Shown here: piece after piece, positions 25,044 through 32,588 of the stretch
How positions within the stretch are numbered: position 1 is the stretch's first letter
Layout: each line of letters opens with the position of its first letter
Origin: Bacteroidota bacterium
GTDB taxonomy: Bacteria > Bacteroidota > Bacteroidia > Chitinophagales > Chitinophagaceae
Assembly (NCBI GenBank): GCA_013286835.1
Contig: JABDEZ010000010.1
Location: 1 to 43,776 of the forward strand
Direction: 5' to 3'
DNA length: 43,776 bases
Made by a program: the position numbers and the translations under genes
The notes under the pieces: model-generated
The model's database searches: none
Seen by the model: only the letters and a program-made list of their open reading frames with translations
What the model was told of the DNA's origin: nothing

Positions 25044-25490
25044 ATGAAAAATCTGCTACTTATTTTAACTGTCATTGCATTTTCTTTTACCTGGGCTTCA
25101 TGCTCTGCACCAAAAGGATTAAAATTCCAGAAGGTGGAGGATCTCACCATCCTTAAAGACAGAAACCACCCTTTTATTGTTTATCTGCAATTGTACAACC
25201 CCAATAAGTTCCCCCTCGAGATCAAGTATGGCAATATTGAAACTTTTCTTGAAGATCTGCCGCTCGGAGAATTAAAATACGATACAGTTATAAAAGTAGC
25301 TGGCAAAGAAACACTCAACTTCCCCTTGGCTTACAATCCTGATTACCGCAATATGTTTGCCAATCCTGAAAAACGTCTTTCAGAACCCAACCTCAATGTA
25401 AAAATTAACGGCAGCCTTGCAGTAGAACACAAAAGCAAATTCTACATCACAAATATCCACTTCCAGGGCGATCTGCCGCAAGCGCAATAG
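25044..25490 (+). CDS. LEA type 2-like lipoprotein
   Basis: A 148-residue predicted lipoprotein. A hydrophobic leader ends in the lipobox WASC with C20 as the lipidated residue. The mature part resembles a single LEA2 (late embryogenesis abundant 14-like) beta-sandwich, with typical phrases LQLYNPNKFPLEIKYGNIET and GSLAVEHKSK. Such domains occur widely in Bacteroidota envelope lipoproteins; no biochemical role is established. It has its own -7 box and terminator, so it is a single-gene unit. Confidence 0.82.
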   Translation: MKNLLLILTVIAFSFTWASCSAPKGLKFQKVEDLTILKDRNHPFIVYLQLYNPNKFPLEIKYGNIETFLEDLPLGELKYDTVIKVAGKETLNFPLAYNPDYRNMFANPEKRLSEPNLNVKINGSLAVEHKSKFYITNIHFQGDLPQAQ

Positions 25491-25512
25491 TTTACCCATT
25501 TACATATTCAAG

Positions 25513-25541
25513 GCCGGCTGTACCAACGGTCGGCTTTTTTT
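25513..25541 (+). terminator. Terminator after the LEA2-type lipoprotein gene
   Basis: GCCGGCTG (25513-25520) pairs with CGGTCGGC (25527-25534) using two G-T pairs, around a 6-nt loop, and is followed by seven T residues. Confidence 0.85.
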
Positions 25542-25694
25542 ATTTGATGGCTTTTGTGTTCAAGCCCGGTATCTAAAATGCTTTGGTTGTAGCCTAAACA
25601 AAGTGAAGAACTACCCCATAAGGAACAACCAATTATTTAGTTGCCCATTTGGCATTATTACTCCCTCCATGTGTATAAGTTTTCACTCTGGTCA

Positions 25695-25733
25695 AAGCGT
25701 CCGCTTGGTCCCAAAAACGAGAAGCGTCCGCTT
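25695..25733. repeat. Two copies of the dyad AAGCGTCCGCTT
   Basis: The imperfect palindrome AAGCG-TC-CGCTT occurs at 25695-25706 and 25722-25733, with start-to-start spacing of 27 bp. It could be a protein-binding pair or a remnant repeat. Confidence 0.6.
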
Positions 25734-25929
25734 CCAGTAATAGCAGATGCGCTCACCAAAGTGTTCCATGCCCTCTGTGGAACGGTGGATATGTTCTTTT
25801 GGCAGTTATATCTTGCAGCAGTAAATTGCACCCGTTATATTGCCTTGCAAACAAAAGATAGACGACTACCACCACAAGAAAAAACATAGTCATCTCCCAT
25901 CCGGTCATAAAAATTCCACTCTTACACCC

Positions 25930-26061
25930 AACGGACATTTCAAGACATTTTACGACATTTTTTATTTGTGAAAATAAAAGCATATCCGCCTCTATAGCCT
26001 ATTTACAAGGGCCTTATCATCAAAATGTCCTTTTCAGATTTTTTTTGCGCAACGGACATTT
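25930..26061. repeat. GACATTT motif array with 10-bp phasing
   Basis: GACATTT ends at 25940, 25950 and 25960, an exact 10-bp period. AACGGACATTT occurs at 25930-25940 and again at 26051-26061, and the reverse complement AAATGTCC at 26023-26030. The last two form an inverted repeat with a 23-nt loop. The array ends 99 bp before the carbonic anhydrase ATG. Confidence 0.65.
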
Positions 26062-26160
26062 TTCAAAATATCCAAACCAGTAGATAGATTTCACAACGAA
26101 ATCACATTGCCCGCTAACCGCATTTTGTTTTAATATTGCACGGGCATTTAATCCCAAACT

Positions 26161-26841
26161 ATGGCTACTTACGAACAGATCTTCGATAAAAACAGGGCAT
26201 GGGTCGAAAAAATGAAGGGTACCGACCCCGATTTTTTTGAAAAGCTAGCCGCCGATCAGCAACCCGACTACTTGTATATAGGTTGCTCAGACAGTCGTGT
26301 ACCTGCAAATGAGATCATGGGCTTAGAACCCGGCGAACTTTTTGTGCATCGCAACATTGCCAACCTGGTCAACAATAGCGATCTCAATGTCATGAGCGTG
26401 ATACTCTACGCAGTAGTGCACCTGAAGGTGAAGCATATAATAGTTTGCGGGCACTATAACTGTGGTGGCGTAAAGGCTGCAATGGAGCCTAAAGATATGG
26501 GCCTGCTCAACCCCTGGTTACGCAACATACGCGATGTATATCGCCTGCACCACGATGAGCTGAATGCTATAAAAAACCAACAAGCCCGTTACGATCGCTT
26601 GGTCGAATTGAATGTACTGGAACAGGCTACAAATGTTATCAAAACGGCTGCTGTACAAAAATGTTACCTGGCTACGGGTTTTCCCATAGTACATGGCTGG
26701 GTGTTCGATCTTCACACTGGCATCCTGAAGGATCTTGAAATAAACTTCGTGAAAATATTGAAGGACATACAGGAGATATATGACCTTACAAGCACACGCT
26801 CAGAGTTTGGAGAAGGTTCTTCAGACGGGAATAATATTTGA
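26161..26841 (+). CDS. can: Beta-class carbonic anhydrase
   Basis: A 226-residue zinc enzyme that interconverts CO2 and bicarbonate in the cytoplasm, supplying carboxylases. Zinc ligands are C42 and D44 in CSDSRVP, H98 and C101 in GHYNCGG. The catalytic D44-R46 pair is intact, and the following HRNIANLV block is typical of the can/cynT group. The length fits plant-type beta enzymes. The acyltransferase gene starts 14 bp after it, so the two are probably co-transcribed. The upstream region carries a phased GACATTT array that may regulate it. Confidence 0.96.
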   Translation: MATYEQIFDKNRAWVEKMKGTDPDFFEKLAADQQPDYLYIGCSDSRVPANEIMGLEPGELFVHRNIANLVNNSDLNVMSVILYAVVHLKVKHIIVCGHYNCGGVKAAMEPKDMGLLNPWLRNIRDVYRLHHDELNAIKNQQARYDRLVELNVLEQATNVIKTAAVQKCYLATGFPIVHGWVFDLHTGILKDLEINFVKILKDIQEIYDLTSTRSEFGEGSSDGNNI

Positions 26842-26855
26842 TAATTAATTAGGGT

Positions 26856-27710
26856 ATGTATTACCTGCTGCTTATTTTTTTGTACCCGCTTGCACTGCTG
26901 CCATTACGTGTATTATATGTTTTGTCAGATATTATTTATGTTTTGCTCTACCGTGTAGCAGGCTATCGCAAACAGGTAGTGCTTAGTAACCTGCGCCACG
27001 CCTTCCCGGAAAAAGATGATCAGGAGATCAGGCGCATCATGCGGTTATTCTATCACAACTTTTGCGATCAGTGGATGGAAACACTCAAGCTCCTTACCAT
27101 ATCTCCAAAAGAATTGAACAAACGCATCACGGGCAACTGGGAGGTATTTCATGAACTGGATAGGGAAAACAGAAACACCTACATTTTGCTAGGTCATACC
27201 TTCAATTGGGAATGGGGGAATGTAGCATTACAATACAACAATTCACAACAATTTGCCGGCGTGTACCAGCCTGTTGCCAACAAAGGTTTCGATAGGCTCA
27301 TGTTTCGTCTGCGCAGTCGCGGTGGTGGCTGGATGATTAGCATGAAAGCTAAAAAAGGATTCCAGCGGCTGGAAGGAGTACGGTACCTGGTAGGTCTCAT
27401 CGCCGATCAAAACCCCTCCAATATCAAGGGCTCTATATGGTTGCCCTTTATGCACAGGCAAGCGCCTTTCTTTAAAGGCCCCGAACAGTTAGCCACCAGG
27501 GCAAAAGCCGCAGTAACATTTGTAGGCATAAAAAAACTAAAACGCGGTTACTATAATATAACTATCTCACTGTTCACAAAAGATGCATCGCAACTGGCAA
27601 GTGGCGTAGTAATGAAAGCCTACGTAGCCTTTATGGAACAACAACTCCGCGAACAACCAGAGAACTGGCTATGGAGCCACAAGCGCTGGAAGCATACACA
27701 AGGCGTATAA
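26856..27710 (+). CDS. LpxL/HtrB-family lysophospholipid or lipid A acyltransferase
   Basis: A 284-residue protein with an N-terminal membrane anchor (about 1-35). The acyltransferase motif H-x4-E is H114-TFNW-E119 in LLGHTFNWEWGN. Later blocks such as GLIADQNPS and PFFKGPEQLATR match the lipid A late acyltransferase family. It would transfer a fatty acyl chain to lipid A or an amino-lipid at the inner membrane; Bacteroidota relatives can also act on other lipids, so the acceptor is open. It lies 14 bp after the carbonic anhydrase gene and is convergent with the DAG-kinase-like gene, 2 bp apart. Confidence 0.88.
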   Translation: MYYLLLIFLYPLALLPLRVLYVLSDIIYVLLYRVAGYRKQVVLSNLRHAFPEKDDQEIRRIMRLFYHNFCDQWMETLKLLTISPKELNKRITGNWEVFHELDRENRNTYILLGHTFNWEWGNVALQYNNSQQFAGVYQPVANKGFDRLMFRLRSRGGGWMISMKAKKGFQRLEGVRYLVGLIADQNPSNIKGSIWLPFMHRQAPFFKGPEQLATRAKAAVTFVGIKKLKRGYYNITISLFTKDASQLASGVVMKAYVAFMEQQLREQPENWLWSHKRWKHTQGV

Positions 27711-27712
27711 AC

Positions 27713-28588
27713 TTAAGGCACTAATACCTTTTGTGCTCCTTGCTCTACCCTGAAGTTTATTTTGTCGCTGCACACATGTGCATCTCCATCTGTCTGCATC
27801 AGGCGCAGACCGGGGTTTGTTACTACCACTTCTTTAGCGCGGTAGTGTTTTACAAAAAAACTGCCTGCTATGGTGCCGCTTATTGCACGCAACACAATAG
27901 CGCCACCAAGTATTTTAGGAAATTTACGTATGATGATAACATCCAGCCAACCGTCTGTATAGCTGGCCATTGGCGCTATTTTAAAGTTGTATCCAAATTG
28001 CTGTCCGTTAGCTACGTTCACTATAAAAGCCTTTTCAGTAACCAGTTTCCCATCTATGGTTATGTCCCAATCCCACTCTTTATAGGTCCACATATGCCGG
28101 GTTACCAGCCAGCTATACATAGCCAGCCCACGTCTTACACTTTTTGCAAATTTCTTCGAGATCAGCGCATCAAAAGCCACACCGGCATTGCTTATAAATA
28201 CCTGTGCATTAGCATAGGCAACATCAATTTTTACTTCTTTCCCTTTATTGATCACCTCTATCGCTTCCGGCACACTCAAGGGTATCTTCATAGTCCTTGC
28301 CATGCCATTGCCAGAGCCTTTTGGTATTATGGCCAGTACAGTATTAGTGCCTTGCAAACCGGTAACAATATCGTTTATACTGCCATCGCCACCAACAGCT
28401 ACTACAGCATAGGCTCCATCTTTTGCGGCCTTTTCAGCCAGTACTATACCATGCTTTGCATATTCGGTATAGATGATCTCATGGCTATAGGTCGAATGGT
28501 CAAGTCGGTCATTTATTGCCGCTTTTATTTCCTTCTGCCTGTCAACGCCCGATTTTGGGTTGATGATGAATACCAGGTGTTTTTTCAT
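27713..28588 (-). CDS. Diacylglycerol/lipid kinase family protein (YegS/LCB5-like)
   Basis: A 291-residue soluble lipid kinase. The N-terminal nucleotide-binding domain has the phosphate-binding INPKSG (9-14) and GGDGS (66-70) motifs, followed by IPKGSGNGMART. The C-terminal beta domain includes DGDAHV near the end. Members phosphorylate diacylglycerol, sphingoid bases or related lipids; the substrate here is undetermined. The ATG at 28588 overlaps the nadC stop in TAATG, indicating translational coupling. A longer frame to 28651 lies inside nadC and is not used. Confidence 0.9.
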   Translation of the reverse strand: MKKHLVFIINPKSGVDRQKEIKAAINDRLDHSTYSHEIIYTEYAKHGIVLAEKAAKDGAYAVVAVGGDGSINDIVTGLQGTNTVLAIIPKGSGNGMARTMKIPLSVPEAIEVINKGKEVKIDVAYANAQVFISNAGVAFDALISKKFAKSVRRGLAMYSWLVTRHMWTYKEWDWDITIDGKLVTEKAFIVNVANGQQFGYNFKIAPMASYTDGWLDVIIIRKFPKILGGAIVLRAISGTIAGSFFVKHYRAKEVVVTNPGLRLMQTDGDAHVCSDKINFRVEQGAQKVLVP

Positions 28589-29427
28589 TAGGCTATTTGC
28601 GCTTTTAAGCTTAGATCCAAACTCACAGCATGATGTATAATGGCACCGCACGATATATAATCTACACCAGTGCGGGCATATGCTACTATATTGTCCAAAT
28701 TAATACCACCAGATGCTTCCGTTTCATACTTGCCCCCTATCATTTCCACCGCTTGTTCCAGCAGTTCAGGGGTATAGTTATCCAACATAATTCGGTGTAC
28801 GTTACCGGTAGCCAGCACACGTCTCACATCCTCCAGGTTCCTGGTTTCTACTTCTATTTTCAGGCTGCGGTTGTTTGCCGCCAGGTATTCATTCGTTTTC
28901 TCTATAGCTTTTTCAATGCCTCCACAAAAGTCTATATGGTTGTCCTTCAGCATGATCATGTCGTACAACCCCATACGGTGGTTGTACCCACCTCCAATAC
29001 GCACAGCCTGTTTTTCAAACTCGCGAAACAGGGGAGTTGTCTTGCGGGTATCCAGTATTTTACTACTGTAACCTTTTATTTTATCGGTGTACTTATTGGT
29101 TAGTGTGGCAATACCGCTCATACGTTGCATGCAGTTCAGCACCAGGCGTTCAGCCATAAGTATGGTATGTACTTTGGCTGCCACTTCAAAGGCTGTTTCA
29201 CCTTGGGTCACGCTATCGCCATCCTTTTTGTATAAGACAAACTTTGCATCAGGTTGCAGGTGATAAAAAATGTCCTGTGCCAGCTGCATACCAGCAAGTA
29301 TGCCATTTTCCTTTATTTTTAAAACTGCCTTACCTTCAGTTTTTGCAGGTATTGATGCCAGCGTAGAATAGTCACCACTACCCACATCTTCAGCCAGAGC
29401 TGCAGCAATAAATTCTTGAGTGTTCAA
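28588..29427 (-). CDS. nadC: Nicotinate-nucleotide pyrophosphorylase (carboxylating)
   Basis: A 279-residue quinolinate phosphoribosyltransferase. It makes nicotinate mononucleotide from quinolinate and PRPP in de novo NAD synthesis. Conserved blocks are AEDVGSGDYSTL (about 13-24), AERLVLNCMQRMSGIAT, the active-site segment LDTRKTTPLFREFEKQAV, RIGGGYNHRMGLYDMIMLKDNH, and EASGGI near the end. The start appears to be a TTG at 29427, as no ATG is in frame nearby and the protein begins normally there. It overlaps the lipid-kinase gene by one base. It has its own TACTTTTG box. Confidence 0.95.
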   Translation of the reverse strand: MNTQEFIAAALAEDVGSGDYSTLASIPAKTEGKAVLKIKENGILAGMQLAQDIFYHLQPDAKFVLYKKDGDSVTQGETAFEVAAKVHTILMAERLVLNCMQRMSGIATLTNKYTDKIKGYSSKILDTRKTTPLFREFEKQAVRIGGGYNHRMGLYDMIMLKDNHIDFCGGIEKAIEKTNEYLAANNRSLKIEVETRNLEDVRRVLATGNVHRIMLDNYTPELLEQAVEMIGGKYETEASGGINLDNIVAYARTGVDYISCGAIIHHAVSLDLSLKAQIA

Positions 29428-29447
29428 TATATTATATTTTCAATGTG

Positions 29448-29455
29448 CAAAAGTA
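29448..29455 (-). promoter_or_regulatory. nadC promoter, -7 box TACTTTTG
   Basis: Exact TAnnTTTG match 20 bp before the TTG start of nadC, between the QueA-type gene and nadC. It supports the unusual start codon because no ATG follows it before the conserved N-terminus. Confidence 0.55.
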
Positions 29456-29486
29456 ATTAAAATACACGCCCCTGTATAGGCAATCA

Positions 29487-30713
29487 TTATTTGTTAACAC
29501 GCCACAGCAGGCAGCCATCTCCATAGCTCAGAAAACGGAATCCCGCATCCATTGCATGCTCGTATATCCGTCTCCACTCATCCCCTACCAGTGCGGCTAT
29601 CAGCAACAATAAGGTAGAATGTGGCTGATGAAAATTCGTAACCAAGCCAGTAGCTATCTTAAATGTATATCCCGGCGCTATAAGTATTTGCGTACGGGTC
29701 ACTATCTTTTCCTTACCACTTTGTTGCAGCCATTGCAATATGCAGCCCAAAGCAGCCTGCACAGTTGGGTTTGCATCCAGTTCATAAGGCTCCCATTGTG
29801 TCAGTGCTATACCTTCAAAGTCTATAGGTATATTTTGCAGTAGTTTACAACCTATCCAGTACAGGCTTTCTACAGTGCGCAACGATGTAGTACCTACAGG
29901 AATGATATCGCCATTAGCATGTGCTATCAATTGCTCTAAAGCCTGCTTGCTTACTTCTATCCACTCTGCATGCATATCATGAGTGGCCATGGTTTCGCTC
30001 TTCACAGGCTTAAAAGTACCGGCCCCCACATGCAGGGTCACAAGCGCCTTGTCAATACCTTTCTGCTCAATACTTTGCAGTACACGTTCGGTAAAGTGCA
30101 GGCCGGCTGTTGGCGCAGCTACACTGCCATCATCCTTTGCATATACGGTCTGGTACCTGCTATCATCACCCATTTCTGCTTCTCGGTGCAAGTAAGGAGG
30201 CAATGGCACCTTACCACAGTGGTGCAGCACTTCCGCAAAAGATAGTGTTACATCATCCCATTTCAATTGCAGTATATAGCTGCCGTTCCTGCGTTCCAGT
30301 ATGTTTGCTGTAAGTTTAAAGTGGGGTTCGATACAGGTCATTTGTAACACCTGGCCATCCTTCCACTTGCCTGCGCCACCTACCAGGCAGTGCCATTCCA
30401 CGCAGCCTTTTTGCAGCATGGCAGTTTGTATATCAGCATACCGGCTTGCAGGTTCCAGGCAAAACACTTCTATTTTACCTCCAGTCTCTTTTGTAAATAC
30501 TAGTCGTGCATGTACTACGCGTGTTTGGTTAAACACCATAAGTGCCTTTGAGGATATATGCGCAGCTATATTACTATAGGTATCTTCGCTTATATCTCCT
30601 GCTCTATATATCAGCAAGCGCGCAGCATCACGCTCTTCCAGCGGATATTTAGCTATATGGTCATCAGGCAGCTGATAAGTAAAATCTTCAATTTTAAGAT
30701 CGCGGGGGTGCAT
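29487..30713 (-). CDS. S-adenosylmethionine:tRNA ribosyltransferase-isomerase family protein (QueA-type)
   Basis: A 408-residue QueA-family enzyme. QueA transfers and isomerises the ribose of S-adenosylmethionine onto 7-aminomethyl-7-deazaguanine at the tRNA wobble position to make epoxyqueuosine. Family blocks seen are LPDDHIAKYPLEERDAARLL (about 15-34), FNQTRVVHARL, PTAGLHFTERVL, LHVGAGTFKPV and NFHQPHSTLLLLIAALVG. It is longer than classical QueA (about 350 residues) and somewhat divergent, like a second paralogue I recall in some Bacteroidota, so exact activity is uncertain and no symbol is given. It lies 22 bp after dgt and is likely co-transcribed with it. Confidence 0.87.
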   Translation of the reverse strand: MHPRDLKIEDFTYQLPDDHIAKYPLEERDAARLLIYRAGDISEDTYSNIAAHISSKALMVFNQTRVVHARLVFTKETGGKIEVFCLEPASRYADIQTAMLQKGCVEWHCLVGGAGKWKDGQVLQMTCIEPHFKLTANILERRNGSYILQLKWDDVTLSFAEVLHHCGKVPLPPYLHREAEMGDDSRYQTVYAKDDGSVAAPTAGLHFTERVLQSIEQKGIDKALVTLHVGAGTFKPVKSETMATHDMHAEWIEVSKQALEQLIAHANGDIIPVGTTSLRTVESLYWIGCKLLQNIPIDFEGIALTQWEPYELDANPTVQAALGCILQWLQQSGKEKIVTRTQILIAPGYTFKIATGLVTNFHQPHSTLLLLIAALVGDEWRRIYEHAMDAGFRFLSYGDGCLLWRVNK

Positions 30714-30735
30714 CTCCGTTACTTCAATTTTATGT

Positions 30736-32106
30736 TTAGCGCAATTCAGGTATAGTAATACCTGTTATTTTCCGATACAGATCAATAGCATAAAGGTCTG
30801 TCATCCCGGATATAAAATCTACAACAGACTGTATGTCTGCGTATAAGTTTTCCTTCTTTTGGGTAATAGGAAATTGTAGGGGGATTATCTTAATTATTTT
30901 GCCAGATTTAGTATGTCCATGTTGTAAAATCGCATGCAGTAGCTCTTTCAGCAAACCACCTATAACATTATAACCTGCCAGTTCTATTTCCACAACAGGC
31001 TTATAGTTGTAGATGTTTTTCACCGAAAAAGCGTTAATTTCTTTTATCAGCAGACGATCTTTTTCAGGCAGGCATTTCATCAGGTCTTTCTGTAAGTTGC
31101 CCGTAAGTAATGCTACCTCGTTATCCATGAATTCCTGCGATAGCTTTTCTGTCATCAAACCTATCCAACGGGCGCGTATGTATTGTACTTTTTGATTATT
31201 GTCATCAATATCCGCCAATTTTTTCATGATATATGCTTCAGAATTGTATCCGCTGGCTTCATCAAAAAAAGGAAGGAATAGTTCTTGGAATTTTTCAATG
31301 GAAATAATTTGCAGGCGGTGCGCGTCTTCCAGGTCAATCACCCGGTAACAAATATCATCAGCAGCTTCTGTAAGGTACACAAAGGGGTGGCGTGCATATA
31401 CATCCTTGTGTCCTTCAACCTGCGGTATCCCAAATGTGGCAGCAATATCTTTGTATGTATCTGCTTCACTATCAAAGTACCCTGACTTCTTTGTAGCTAT
31501 TAGCCCGGTATCTGTAAAGCCAGCCGAAGAACTGCATGGGTATTTTACAATGGATGCCAGCGTAGTATAAGTTAGCTTATCCTTGAAGCTGTGGGTAAGT
31601 ATCCGCAGGGCATTGGAGTTGCCCTCAAAAAGTTCAAAATCTTTTAATTGGTTGGCTGTCAAATGTTCACTGATGATCTTTCGCGTTTCACTATCCATCT
31701 CAGTAAAATAGGTGCGTATGGCATCCTCACCCGAATGACCAAATGGCGGGTTGCCAATGTCATGCGCCAGGCAGGCGGCAGCTATAACCGACGGTAACTC
31801 GTATTTATAAAATTCTGCAAATTCGGAACCTTCATTTGGGTATTTTTTTGCCAGTGCATCGCCCACATTTTTACCAATAGAGCGCCCTACCGATGCTACC
31901 TCAAGACTATGAGTAAGCCTGTTGTGTACAAATACAGAACCCGGCAGGGGGAAAACCTGCGTCTTGTTTTGCAATCTGCGAAATGCCGAGGAGAAAATAA
32001 TACGATCGTAATCGCGCAAAAAAGAGTTCCGTGCTGGTTCCGAGTTGGTGTCCTTACGTATCGGGTCACCGGTACGTCGTGAACTATATAAGGTCTGCCA
32101 GTTCAT
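30736..32106 (-). CDS. dgt: Deoxyguanosinetriphosphate triphosphohydrolase-like protein
   Basis: A 456-residue HD-domain dNTPase. It would hydrolyse dGTP or other dNTPs to deoxynucleoside and triphosphate, limiting dNTP pools. The N-terminus has RNSFLRDYDRIIFSSAFRRL and NKTQVFPL. Metal ligands are H66 in RLTHSLEV and H115-D116 in CLAHDIGNPPFGHSGE, with a later aspartate in TEAADDICYRVIDLEDA. The group is often annotated dGTPase type 2. It has a clear TACCTTTG box 30 bp upstream and reads into the QueA-type gene. Confidence 0.94.
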   Translation of the reverse strand: MNWQTLYSSRRTGDPIRKDTNSEPARNSFLRDYDRIIFSSAFRRLQNKTQVFPLPGSVFVHNRLTHSLEVASVGRSIGKNVGDALAKKYPNEGSEFAEFYKYELPSVIAAACLAHDIGNPPFGHSGEDAIRTYFTEMDSETRKIISEHLTANQLKDFELFEGNSNALRILTHSFKDKLTYTTLASIVKYPCSSSAGFTDTGLIATKKSGYFDSEADTYKDIAATFGIPQVEGHKDVYARHPFVYLTEAADDICYRVIDLEDAHRLQIISIEKFQELFLPFFDEASGYNSEAYIMKKLADIDDNNQKVQYIRARWIGLMTEKLSQEFMDNEVALLTGNLQKDLMKCLPEKDRLLIKEINAFSVKNIYNYKPVVEIELAGYNVIGGLLKELLHAILQHGHTKSGKIIKIIPLQFPITQKKENLYADIQSVVDFISGMTDLYAIDLYRKITGITIPELR

Positions 32107-32136
32107 TTGCAGTAATAAGTTGTTTTATATGGGTTG

Positions 32137-32144
32137 CAAAGGTA
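32137..32144 (-). promoter_or_regulatory. dgt promoter, -7 box TACCTTTG
   Basis: Exact TAnnTTTG match 30 bp before the dgt ATG, lying just after the third terminator. Confidence 0.6.
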
Positions 32145-32193
32145 CACTGTTTAAATACCATAAGTTAGTAGCAGATTCTGCATAATTACAAAC

Positions 32194-32222
32194 AAAAAAA
32201 AGCCGGATCAGAAGATCCGGCT
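32194..32222 (-). terminator. Terminator hairpin 3 upstream of dgt
   Basis: A 9-bp perfect stem, AGCCGGATC (32201-32209) and GATCCGGCT (32214-32222), with a 4-nt loop and eight T residues on the minus strand (32193-32200). No gene ends just before it. Confidence 0.85.
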
Positions 32223-32420
32223 CTACACACACAATACACACATTCTTATCTATTTATAGGCAGTTCTCTATATCCTTACAGGTTTATGAAATTCTTTTCC
32301 ATAACAGGTTTTGTTTTATTGTGGTTGTTATCTACGTTAAAATACCATACCAACTTTTCAGTTGTTTGTCATTTTGTTGCAATCTCTTACCATCTTACAA
32401 ACTGCCTGGTACAAACCATA

Positions 32421-32456
32421 AAAATTCAGGGCCTGATGCTTTACATCAGGCCCTGA
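32421..32456 (-). terminator. Terminator hairpin 2 in the gene-free stretch
   Basis: A 13-bp perfect stem, TCAGGGCCTGATG (32426-32438) and its complement (32444-32456), with a 5-nt loop. It is followed by AATTTTT-type sequence on the minus strand. The nearest upstream gene already has its own terminator 85 bp earlier. Confidence 0.75.
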
Positions 32457-32535
32457 GGAGGGAAAATATTCGGAGCGTTTTCAAGGTGGGAAAATCAAGG
32501 ATATTCTACCTCTATGCTTATTATTATCGTGCCAG

Positions 32536-32569
32536 CATAAAAAGGGTCCGGTATAATGCCGGACCCTTT
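32536..32569 (-). terminator. Terminator hairpin 1, of the duplicated-domain T9SS gene
   Basis: An 11-bp perfect stem, AAAGGGTCCGG (32541-32551) and its complement (32559-32569), with a 7-nt loop. The T residues continue on the minus strand. It begins 19 bp past the stop of the gene at 32589. Confidence 0.88.
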
Positions 32570-32588
32570 CCTGTTTAAATAAATCTGA

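Larger units (their letters stand above)
25542..26160. other. Gene-free region before carbonic anhydrase
   Basis: About 620 bp without a credible gene. It holds a pair of 12-bp dyads (25695-25733), a small inverted repeat GTTCCA/TGGAAC (about 25762-25783) and an array of GACATTT motifs (25930-26061). Short ORFs at 25641-25889 (plus) and 25753-25983 (minus) have unnatural composition and overlap each other, so they are not called. Confidence 0.55.
32107..32588. other. Gene-free region with three minus-strand terminators
   Basis: A 482-bp stretch containing the dgt promoter and three strong hairpins, each followed by T residues on the minus strand. The 70-200 bp between them hold no ORF longer than a few codons in that orientation. 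An 85-codon plus ORF (32321-32578) runs through two hairpins and is not credible. Confidence 0.65.

Noticed and set aside
25641-25889. 82-codon plus ORF before carbonic anhydrase
   Set aside because: It begins at a TTG, spans the 12-bp dyads, has no family-like sequence and overlaps an equally unconvincing minus ORF.
32321-32578. 85-codon plus ORF between dgt and the duplicated-domain gene
   Set aside because: It reads through two perfect terminator hairpins, whose palindromes account for much of the open frame.
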